From Oscheius sp. JU75 (Eukaryota > Nematoda > Chromadorea > Rhabditida > Rhabditidae): a stretch of DNA of 64,000 nucleotides. The notes below the pieces were generated by a model, which was given only the letters and a program-made list of their open reading frames with translations, was not told the DNA's origin and did no database searches. Both the position numbers and the translations under genes were made by a program. The stretch spans positions 372,001 to 436,000 of the forward strand of contig JASJZC010000006.1 of assembly GCA_037178855.1 (NCBI GenBank), in the 5' to 3' direction. This document shows positions 54,829 to 64,000 of this stretch, in pieces. Every line of letters starts with the position of its first letter. Position 1 is the first letter of the stretch.

Positions 54829-55943
54829 CTGGAAGCTATTCTTTGAGGCAGAGGGACATAGAGGCTAACAGACAGGGAGACACGACTACCGAGAAATCTA
54901 GACTAACGAGAAGAGCAATTTTTCTTTTTCTCTCTGAGAAGAACACCTTTTTAATTGGAAAGAATAGGAAGTCACCGCACACTCGGTGAAAGGCTCCAGT
55001 GACGGAGCGACATGAGGACAATCTAGAGTTTGTGTGTGGGAAGAGACTCTATAGCACGGATGAAAAAGAGCCCAGATTGTACGGGTCACCTTGGAGCAAA
55101 AAAAAAAAAAAAAGAGACAGGGATCTGGTGTGCTACAAATTGTGGGAAAAAGTTAACCATTTTTGAGAGATAGAGAGTAGGAGGAAAGTACTATAGGGGA
55201 GAGAGACAGAGATAGAGAGACAGTGGGACAGAGAGGCCGACAGATCTAAACAGTACTTTTGCGGAACCCTCCCACCTTCTGAACTGTGAAAAGTTGCTCC
55301 CTAATACTGTCAGCCCCAATTTTGTTCTTTTGCTCTCGTTCTTTTCGACTTTTTCTTCCGTTCCCCTTCAGTCTATTCAAGTCCGTCTCCTTGTCAAAGA
55401 GCCACTTCCGCTCCAGCACCTTTCTACCTATTCTTCGTGATTCTTTGCGACGAAGAGAATATAATATCATCAGAAAAGTCAGTCTCTCTGTCGCTGTTTT
55501 TTGCCTTTCTGTCTTTCTATCTTTCTGTCTCACTGTCTATCCGTATCTTTGACTCTTTTTTTTTTCTGTCTCTTTGTCTCTCCAGTATATCTTTCCTCAT
55601 TGATCATGTTCCACATCAATCTTTTCGTCTGTTCCATTCTCCTGGAGCCCAAATCTTCCGCGTTCGTCTTCCTCTTCGTAGCAATACAGTCGGAAATTAT
55701 TCTTTTTCTTCTGTCTCAGTTCATTCCCGTGTTTGTTAAGTCCTTACCTTTACAGCTTTCTTTCCAAGAATTGCTTCCTGGAGGTCTAAGAACGGAAGTC
55801 ACTACTTAATTCGAGCCCTTTCTGTCATTGTTGGCACGTCCGGGACCACACGTAGATAATTTTCTTGTTTTGATGGTGGGTAAGAGAAGAGTGGTCGAGT
55901 AGTGAGAGAGACAGAGAGACAGCGATCAAACCCTATACTCTTA
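54829..55943. other. Spacer with simple repeats and weak ORFs
   Basis: About 1.1 kb with a poly(A) run (55099-55114), GAGAGACAGAGATAGAG repeats (55199-55235) and pyrimidine-rich CTGTCTTTCTATC tracts (55495-55590). A basic minus-strand ORF (55246-55533) and a hydrophobic plus-strand ORF (55606-55809) are present but have no supporting domain or splice context. Confidence 0.4.
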
Positions 55944-56905
55944 CTAGGGAAGGGTTTTAGTTGCCCGCGGGATATCGGAACGAGGTAGGTGTCATTCGAA
56001 AGGGCATCGAAAATGATGGTGTTTCCCAAAATTTCAGCTGCGGAATGGATGTCTGCTGTCCTCTGGAGCTTTTCCCGTTTCCAGATTTTGAGCTGAATTT
56101 GCGCTCTTAGACTTGGATATCCAGTGCTTCTTTCAACGCAAGTGACCAAGTGGTGCAGTGCCTAAGCGCTCTGCAGAAAAGCTTTTGGTTTTTGGCTCGA
56201 ATCCTCTCTTCGGAAAACATTTTTATTTACTCATTTCGAGAGTATTTAGCTTCTATCATTGCTTTTTTTTACTGTTAAAAGCTAGATTTATAGTCGACCT
56301 TCCCATTTCCTAACTTTTTTTCTGATATATTTCACGCGTTCAAATCCGTTTTTCAGAACGAAGAAATGCTTTTCCGGCTTGGCTATGTTTTGCAAAGTTG
56401 TAGAACAGATCAAGGGCTACAACTTTGCAGCACATTGACACGTAAAAAAAACCTTTTCTTTAGTCAAAGTGGCTGTGAATTTGTGCGATACTGGTCTTCA
56501 CAGTGCTATCCGAAAAAGGGATTTTTGTATTCAGTGAGTGAAAGGGTCGACTATAAAGATTTTCTAGCTTTTAGCAGTAAAAAAAAGCAATGATAGAAGC
56601 TAAATACTCTCGAAATGAGTAAATAAAAATGTTTTCCGAAGAGAGGATTCGAGCCAAAAACCAAAAGCTTTTCTGCAGAGCGCTTAGGCACTGCACCACT
56701 TGGTCACTTGCGTTGAAAGAAGCACTGGATATCCAAGTCTAAGAGCGCAAATTCAGCTCAAAATCTGGAAACGGGAAAAGCTCCAGAGGGCAGCAGACAT
56801 CCATTCCGCAGCTGAAATTTTGGGAAACACCATCATTTTCGATGCCCTTTCGAATGACACCTACCTCGTTCCGATATCCCGCGGGCAACTAAAACCCTTC
56901 CCTAG
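55944..56905. mobile_element. IR2: DNA element with ~356-bp inverted arms carrying a tRNA-like segment
   Basis: Bases 55944-56299 and 56550-56905 are near-perfect reverse complements around a ~250-bp loop. The ends are CTAGGGAAGGG and CCCTTCCCTAG, flanked on both sides by TTA (55941-55943 and 56906-56908). Each arm contains a tRNA-like stretch (A-box-like GTGGTGCAGTGCCTAAGCGC, B-box-like GGCTCGAATCC) and an identical short open frame (TCVERSTGYPSLRAQIQLKI). The loop holds a GCAAAGTTGTAG hairpin. No transposase, so non-autonomous. The end sequence and TTA duplication match IR1. Confidence 0.75.
56142..56210 (+). pseudogene. tRNA-like segment in the left arm of IR2
   Basis: GTGACCAAGTGGTGCAGTGC, CTAAGCGCTC and GGCTCGAATCC resemble a Leu/Ser-type tRNA body with A and B boxes. 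The anticodon arm and acceptor pairing are poor. The mirror copy is at about 56639-56707 on the minus strand. Confidence 0.4.
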
Positions 56906-56908
56906 TTA

Positions 56909-59642
56909 GGACTTTTGGCTCTGACATCTCATTTCTCACCCACATTCAAACTTTCAACTTCACCTGAAGCGCACTGAAGCCGATTTCCTTGACTTTTTCT
57001 GTCTCCAAGTTCAGTTTCCGGCCTCGAAACGAACACCCACAGCCACCAAAATCTCATGTCAACACACTCTCATCATTTGTGTGAGTCTTCCTCATTATGC
57101 AGAGCCTGCAAGAGACTGGAAACCAGATCGTCCTTGTACATTTCTCGCCTAGTTTGTGAGCAAAATCTGTTTTGGGAGGCTCTTGGAAAGAAACAAATCT
57201 TTTCTTATCTCATTTGCTAATCCTTCCGAACAGCCAACCAGAGTTCGGTGGTCGGCTGGCTTCTTTTCCTGTCTTCTGCTTCGATGAGCTTTGGGTTGTC
57301 GGGATCAGAGGACATTTTACCTCTGTTTCTGTCTCTGTTTTCGTGTCACGTGACCAGACTCTGAACTAACGTCTCGAGACCTTCTTTTTCCTTCCAGCAG
57401 GTCAATTAGCCTTATTTGCAAGGAAGGAGGAGATTGGAACGGGGCTCTCCTAACCTTTTTTTCAGCATTTTCTGCGTCGTTTATGGTGCTTCATATCCTC
57501 TCAGACATGATTGCACCCGTAAAATCATGACTTTTCTTGTCTGTTTATGATCTCTCTGTCTCTCTTTCAATCTTCCAACTTGTTACTCTGATCTCCCTAA
57601 CACCTCCAAACTTCTTTATGCACGCAAGAAGACAAAAATCAGCGCTCCTGCATATTTTGACTTTTACAATGGGAAGCACGCCCCGTGTCTCCCCCAGTAA
57701 TACATTTCCGTTACTAGGTCCGAACCTAGCCGGTTTTCAATTTTTGAGGCTCAAGTATATTAGTGCTCGAGGCGAAGAGCGATTCGTCTTCCCATCCTTA
57801 GGGCTGCTTATTTGCTCAAAATTTTAATTTCACGGTCATGCGGAATTACTGCTCAGAAGCCGCAGTAGTAGTCAGATCTCTAAGACAGACTTTGATAACC
57901 TTAGTACACATGAAAAAAATGTAAATTCCCGGGCAGGGAATTCGGACCTTCAGATTACAAGACTGACAGTTTGTGAGACGATAGAGGACTCTGTTCTTTT
58001 TGAACTAGAAATCTTTCCTCTCTAAATCATTGTTTTGAGCTTGTAGGACTCCATTTGAATATCTAGAGCCCACAAACAACCAACTAAAAATTAATCTAAG
58101 GGTGGGATTAGAGGGTAATTGTCGCAACCTCTCTTTCTCCTAGCATTTCTTTTCGCTTCGCAATGACTTGAATTCTTCCTTCCTGAATGATAGATCTGAG
58201 AGGAGAGGACTTCCTCACGTCTCTAGTTTTTTTTGTTGGGGGTCGAAAGGCCAAAACATCAGAACCGTTTGAACATTTCTGTGTATCTGTCCGTCCGCCT
58301 TAGGAACCTACTACTGTCAATTACAAGGAAAAATGTCTTGTTAACATGAAGCTCAAAAAACTGACGGAATCTTTGCGGAAGATTCATCCAACTCTACTTT
58401 CTGTCCACCTGTCCAAGTTACTCTTTGTCATCTTTTATTTACTGTCTCTAAAACTGTTCCTATACTTCTGTCATCCTGTCCAACATTTTACCTTGCTTCT
58501 GTCAACCGGACCGGTACGACTCTTGCTTGACCATGACAATCAGTCCCAACCTTTGTCTGTCTAGTTAACTATCTGTGAGCTTGTCTCCGTCAACCTGTTC
58601 CTATCTTCACTGTCAGCCTATCCAACATCTAGCATGACACTGTCGCCCTGTTCCAATCGCAACTGTCCACTTGTCTGACTCTGATCTATTTGTATCTTTC
58701 TGTCTTGCCAAGTTTTCCAAATCCAAGCCTATCTATTGTTTATTCCGTCTTTGTCAATCTGTCCAGCTCTTTCTCGTACTGAAAACCAGTATTTCTATCT
58801 ACCCAACGTTCTACCTTTGTCAGCCAATCATCCCTGGCAGCCTATCGACATGTCAAACCCATATCTTGTATCTGTCAAGCTGTTCACTTCTGTTCTGTCT
58901 CCGTCGGCTAGACTTAGTATCCTTTGACAGTATACAGGCTCAGCTCCAAGTCTAGTCAATCAGTTTTGTCTGAATTTCCTATCTTATTGGTACAAGTTGA
59001 GTACTAGTAGAGTACACCCGCACTGGAACAAGAGAACTTTTTGCAGAAACTCATACTCATCTCGTCTGTCTCTCGTAAAAGCATATATTTATAGCTCGTC
59101 AACTGGTCGTTGTTTTGATTCCCCAGACACATTGTCTTCTCCCCCTCCTCCCGTTTCGAACACATCAGTTACGTAAATTGGGTTTTCGAGAGTAAGATTG
59201 CGGCGAGCCTCTTTTAGGTCCGGTGAGCCTCTTGATGTGCTATGAGTCTTCTCTCGTTCTCACTTTTCATGGCACTTTCAGCGAGTTATAAGGTCTAGAA
59301 GGGTAGTTTTGGGCAGAGGGGCGTGGTCGGGAGGAGGAGTTTGAGTACCAGGGAAGGGAACAGCGGGCCAATAACCCACCTTCGGACCTTCCTTGTCCAA
59401 CTTTCATTGCTTCAACTTTCAAAGTTTATCAATGGTTTTTGCTGTCACTCACTCTTTTAAATCTCTTTTCTCAGCATTAACTACAGAAAGAGAGATACAG
59501 ACAGACAGGGAGACAGAGAGATAGAGAGATAGATAGAGAGCAAGAGAGACAGAGAGAATATTCTTCTACTTTCTTTTAAATTCTGTCCACAATACTTTAA
59601 GGCATCTTTTCAGTCTTTCTAGATGTCATTTACTCCTTGCCG
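56909..59642. other. Large spacer upstream of channel 2
   Basis: About 2.7 kb without a supportable gene. 58380-58960 is pyrimidine-rich with a recurring CTGTC core every 15-30 bases (CTGTCCACCTGTCC, CTGTCATCCTGTCC, CTGTCAACCG), like a decayed minisatellite. 59486-59553 is a GAGACAGAGAGATAGA repeat. The channel 2 promoter must lie at the right end. Confidence 0.4.
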
Positions 59643-62600
59643 ATGATCCTACTCTGTTCACTATTCCTTCTTCTCTACTACAGGCAAGTTACTCAGTGTC
59701 GTTGGCCGCTAGCTTACTTCACAACTTCTCTGCTTTCCGTGCTTTAACCCTGTCATTTAGCCCGAGTTGTAGGTCCAGCTCGGCGGAACGAAGTCTCCCG
59801 ATACCTCTTTATATGGACAACTTGTTGCATGGAGGCAGGACCGTCTACGATAACCAGTCACCACCGATTCAGAAGGATAAGGGTGGGTGAACTGGCCTCT
59901 CTGTCCACCTGTCTCTTGTTGAATGAGAGCACACTGAACTCATCCTCTCTTTTTCAATGTTTACCTATATTGAAACCCCGTCCCTCGCGAAATTGATACA
60001 AACTCCATTAGAGCGCAAAGAGAGTTCCACCAGGACCCCTAGAGATGGGTGAACAGAGTTCAAGGTTCGCCTAAATTTTTTCCAAAAGGTTCTTTCTCCA
60101 CTTCCCCAGTCCGCGCTAGGAATCTCAGTCCTAGGCTCCCAGGAATCTTTTTCCACACCATTTGCCGTGAAAATTGCGCCGCCAGAGTAGTTTCGTGGAG
60201 TGTGGGGAGCCCATGGAGACTGCACAGCTCTTGTTCCTGGAGAACATTGAGGTGGAAAGGGAAGGAAGTAGGATGAAATCATTCAGTAAACAGAGAGACA
60301 GAAAAACAGGAAACAGAGAGACAGAGACAGTGAGACAGAGAGACAGAAGTACAGAGACATCAAAAACCCACTTTTTCTTCCAAATCTCTCCAGAATAGCC
60401 ATACGTGGCTCCCAAGAACCCCCATTCTATTTCCATACCTCCCAAATTGGTTCTCTTCTAAAAGCCACGACTTGCCCTTTCGTCTTTCAACAAACAATTT
60501 TATTCAAATCCTGCTGAAAAGCCCCTTGGGCATGGCCGGAAGTGCCCAATTCCACACCCGGGGCGGTTAAAAACTTCAGAACACGAAGGAAGGAAAACAC
60601 GTTAATTTGGGGGGTCTCTAATTCATTATTTCGGTTGCAGATGAAGTGACCAAAGTCCGGCTGGCCATGTATATTGAGGGAATGTCGTCGTTTAGGACCC
60701 AGACAATGGTTTGAGGAGGGAGCCGATCAAACGTGACCATGCAATTTTAGGATTTCCAGCTGGACGTCTACTTTCAGCAGTTCTGGAAGGATCCGAGGCT
60801 TGCTCACAATGAAACCAAGTAAGTTTGTTCTACCCCTCTGTCACTGTCTGGTTTCAGACGAGTCCTGGTCCGAGATCGTAACATTCTGGACAAAATGTGG
60901 AAGCCTGACGTCTACTTTGCCAATGCCAGAACAGCAGAGTTTCATCAGGTCACACAGCCGAACTTTCTCGTTTGGATCGATCCTGATGGGTCGATTCTTT
61001 ACGATACCAGGATTTCCATGATTGTCGTCTGTACATTGAACCTGGAGAAGTGGCCATTGGACTCACAGCGTTGTCATTTGAGGATTCTTAGCTGTAAGAT
61101 TGTAGTGACAGAGAGACGGAGAGACAGAGAAACAGGGAACAGAGAGAAATAAGAAGGCAGAGAGGCTGGAAGACAGAGAGGGACAGAGAACTGGTTCCAG
61201 ATGCCTACACTACGGATCAGCTCCAAATAGAATGGATCGAAGAAACCCCAATCACCAGAAATCCCAACATTGCCATGTCTGACATGCACATTGTCGATCT
61301 CTATCCAGGTCTCTGTGACGGAAACTATTCGACAGGTCAGAAGACTTCATATTCTTTGATCATATCAGTTTTCCAGGAACTTGGAGCTGTGTGACAGCAG
61401 AATTTTTCGTCAAACGAGAGATTACCCATCACGTAATGCAATCTTACGTTCCGACTACACTTATTGTGGTCATTTCTTGGTTCTCTTTCTGGCTGGACGT
61501 GGAAGCTGTTCCTGCAAGAGTCTCGCTAGCCATCACTACTCTGCTCACTCTATCTACCCAAGCCAATGCGGCCAGGATGGCTCTTCCTGAGGCAAAAACC
61601 ACCAGTTTTCGATGGGAATTGTGGTTTAGGTATCCTACATGAAGGCCATCGATGTCTGGATGGGAGCTTGTATGATGTTCGTCTTCGGGGTGATGATTGA
61701 ATTCACTATTGTCAACTACGCACAGAGACAAGGTAGAGTGAGGATTCTGAGAGAGACAGAGACAGTACAACGTTCATCCTGACCTAACATAACCCTTGCC
61801 TATCTTCCTTTCCACGCTCACCCACAACTTTTCCCCACACTCACTCTCCGCTTCTATAATTTTAGGCCAGCGTTTTGTTGCCGATCTAGTAGGTATGTGA
61901 TTTCGGAGTCACTCTAGGTTCTTTTTCTTTACGTAACACTAAATTTGTTCACATTATTGGCCAAGTCTTATGTTCATGCACCTTGTGTTTTCCTACAGGC
62001 CGGAAATGGCACCTCACCGATGCTGAACTGGGTAAGTTTAAGTTCGAGACATGCATGCAGCATGAATACTTTTGTTTCTTGGTATATGCTTCTGTCTGCT
62101 TTACTTGTCACATACACAGTCGTTTACACAAATAGTTTAGCCAAAACAGTCCAATATCAGCTATCTCGGTGGTCAGTAAGATTTCGAGCTCAAACTACCA
62201 CGTGAAGAGATCAGGTTGACAACGACAAAACAATTGACAGACAATTTGTTAAAGACAATGTAAAAGTTGAGTAGATTGACAAAGAGACAACGGAAGGTAG
62301 GACGGGACTGGGCATGGTTTGATAGATAGACCGAGACAGCCAGTGGACAGAGATAGTACAAGAGTTGGACCGGGTGACATTGATCGGATAGTATGATCAC
62401 AGGTTCATAGGAATTACCTGAAAACGAGATAGGGTCAGGCGGTTGTCCGACACAGGGCATTATAGACAGGACAGTACGGCAGATTGGCAGAGAGACATGT
62501 CAAAAGACGGGTTGACAATAGTATGGAAGAAGGGCGACAGGTTGACAGGGACATGGAAAGAATAGACAAAGACCCTAGTCTTGAAACGTGGACAGAGACA

Positions 62601-63987
62601 AGATGAAAGTTGGACAAAGTGACAGAGAAAGGTTAGCAGCAGACGTGGTCAGAAATAGTATAGGACAAACTTGACATGGCGTCCAGTGGATAGGTTGACA
62701 GACTCACCTCGTACAGGATGACAGAGACATGGTCATGGTCATAGGTTGACAAAGAGAGGATGACAGAGCATCCCAAATCCAAAAGAGCTCGTTGTATTTC
62801 GTAACATCTCTCCAATACTTTCAAATCTCTGTCCTGTCCCCATTAATCATTTCCTCCATTCACATCTGTGTACAGTCAGTTCAGTTATGGCCTCTTCACT
62901 CGAGTCCATGGCTGAGAAGAAGCAATCAAAAGCCGAGAATCTAAGCTCGAGAGCCCGGGAGATAATTGGAAAGATCAAGAATCGCGAAAAGAGCCATCAT
63001 CAGCTCGTTGATGTGAGTATTTCGAAGACTTCTTGAACTAGAACAGTCCTGAAAGAATCATCCATTTAAGGAAGAAGCAGTCGAACATATGCCCCTTCAG
63101 GACACCAACTCTAACGCCTACAGTAATTCCTATTCCGATGATGAGGCTTTCAGTCCAGCCCGGTCAAAAAGAAAACTGATTACTGTAGTCTCGGACCCGA
63201 TAGACTCTCCTAGGAGCGTCATCACGGACATGTGGAGAGACAGAGACGCTGAGAGGATGGCCAACTGGCAGAATGAGGACTGTAATCCAAGAAAGAGACT
63301 CCAGCAGAAGTTGCTGTCCAATGGAACGGATCGATGTGAGTTTGAACGATCAGATCTCTGTCTCTCTGTTTCACTAACTTTAAGAATTCCATTTCAGCCC
63401 AAAACTACGGTTCAGTGAAGCACCGGGATGACGAAAAGAGCAATGGGACAGCTTCCAAACAGGACAAATGGTCAACAGCCATCAAACAGATCCAAAAACA
63501 TAAGTGAGTCAACCGTATTTTCTTCAAAGCTCTCCTCGTGTCATACACCCACCAAATTTTAGAGACTCGACTCGAAATAGTAGCACCAATAGACACAACT
63601 CGATCTGGTACTTTTTTGTTCTGTAGCAGTTTTTTCACGCGTGTTTTTCCCCAACCCGGCCTGTTTGTGTGACCTATCTCTAACCCCAGATTTGAAAGTA
63701 TCCATCGCATTTTTCAGTGTGCCGTGGTTTTTAGAGGTGCAAATTTTTAAATTTCACTCTGTCTACGAATTCTGATGCTCCGAGTTGTATCTAGAGTGTT
63801 TTCCCCTTGACTCTCTTTGAAGATGCCCGGAAAAATAGCCTACTCTTTCAGGAAAATCATCGGTCGCAACCGAGCCAAAAGAATAGATCAACGTAGTCGA
63901 TGGGTCTTTCCCTTGACCTTCATCGTCTTCAATATCAGCTACTGGGGCTACTATCTTTATTGGAAGGAGGGGCCGGAAAAGTCCTAA
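59643..63987 (+). CDS. Cys-loop ligand-gated anion channel subunit (channel 2; GABA/glycine/GluCl type)
   Basis: Fourteen exons give 559 residues: 59643-59683, 59773-59882, 60641-60708, 60751-60818, 60858-61093, 61201-61335, 61377-61591, 61630-61732, 61865-61891, 61999-62031, 62876-63012, 63071-63335, 63398-63503, 63852-63987. The signal peptide MILLCSLFLLLYYR is followed by the ligand domain (FQLDVYFQQFWKDPRL, LDKMWKPDVYFANARTAEFH) and the Cys-loop CTLNLEKWPLDSQRC. TM1-TM2 reads SWFSFWLDVEAVPARVSLAI; the PAR motif before TM2 is the signature of anion-selective channels. TM3 is VSYMKAIDVWMGACMMFVFG. A long charged M3-M4 loop leads to TM4 WVFPLTFIVFNISYWGYYLY. Introns 1 and 7 use GC donors (CAG|GCAAGT and GAG|GCAAAA), and exon 9 is only 27 nt. 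The ligand cannot be assigned. Confidence 0.93.
60293..60361 (+). repeat. GAGACAG simple repeat in a channel 2 intron
   Basis: AGAGAGACAGAAAAACAGGAA through AGACAGAAGTACAGAGAC, one of many such tracts (also 61105-61195, 62190-62830 with GACAGAGAC-rich sequence). Confidence 0.7.
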
Positions 63988-64000
63988 ACTTACCGTGCCA

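Noticed and set aside
55246-55533. Minus-strand basic ORF (RRKESRRIGRKVLERKW) resembling a bHLH or bZIP basic region
   Set aside because: No leucine heptad, no helix-loop-helix pattern and no clear flanking exons; the 5' part is a translated simple repeat.
56700-56909. Duplicate ORFs starting TCVERSTGYPSLRAQ on both strands of IR2
   Set aside because: They arise from the inverted arms and overlap the tRNA-like segment; no start context or domain, so not called as genes.
58380-58960. Possible gene in the CTGTC-rich stretch upstream of channel 2
   Set aside because: Open frames reflect repetition of a pyrimidine-rich unit; no splice sites or domain pattern.

Overview
This window looks like nuclear DNA of a nematode. 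It carries compact genes with many short GT-AG introns, and acceptor-like TTTCAG or TTCCAG sites only a few bases upstream of several start codons, as expected if leaders are trans-spliced. The gene families also fit: a nematode-type serpentine chemoreceptor, a receptor L-domain membrane protein, a divergent PP1-like phosphatase, two Cys-loop channel subunits, and phlebovirus-glycoprotein-like env genes of the kind known from nematode retroelements. A short interstitial run of TTAGGC is also present. The species cannot be named from this sequence. Simple repeats built on GAGACA / TGTCTC are spread through introns and spacers.

Layout. 1-2067: divergent pair RBMX2 (-) and COX5A (+). 2068-6396: spacer with a diverged LTR-like repeat and a 1.3 kb DNA transposon with long inverted arms (IR1). 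6397-7723: PP1-like phosphatase (-). 7724-23214: a transposon island holding a gag-env fusion and a zinc-knuckle ORF (-), a young full-length Ty3/gypsy element with identical LTRs, a truncated LINE, an antisense env fragment, and a hAT-transposase/env chimeric ORF. 23286-25801: Cys-loop channel (-) with a small gene possibly nested in an intron. 25802-28131: spacer with a tRNA-like pseudogene. 28132-31120: QSOX (+). 31300-33929: kinase with two copies of an unrecognised C-terminal domain (-). 34456-38961: PUF60 (-). 39666-41247: Salvador/SAV1 (+). 41914-44145: receptor L-domain protein (+), then a hypothetical gene with tandem repeats to 46115. 46568-47626: Ser/Pro/Arg-rich protein (-). 47957-48870: Josephin deubiquitinase (-). 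49367-52265: BiP (-) with heat-shock and CRE-like elements upstream. 53663-54828: chemoreceptor (-). 55944-56905: a second long-arm inverted-repeat element (IR2). 59643-63987: anion-type Cys-loop channel (+).

Most host genes are housekeeping or signalling genes with no evident operon. BiP and QSOX both act in the secretory pathway. RBMX2 and PUF60 are spliceosome components. Three host genes (channel 1, kinase, L-domain protein) each carry an isolated one-base frame break, and the L-domain protein also has a stop in its signal peptide. Because the rest of each gene is well preserved, these may be assembly errors rather than pseudogenes. Exon boundaries were worked out by hand from splice motifs and reading-frame continuity.
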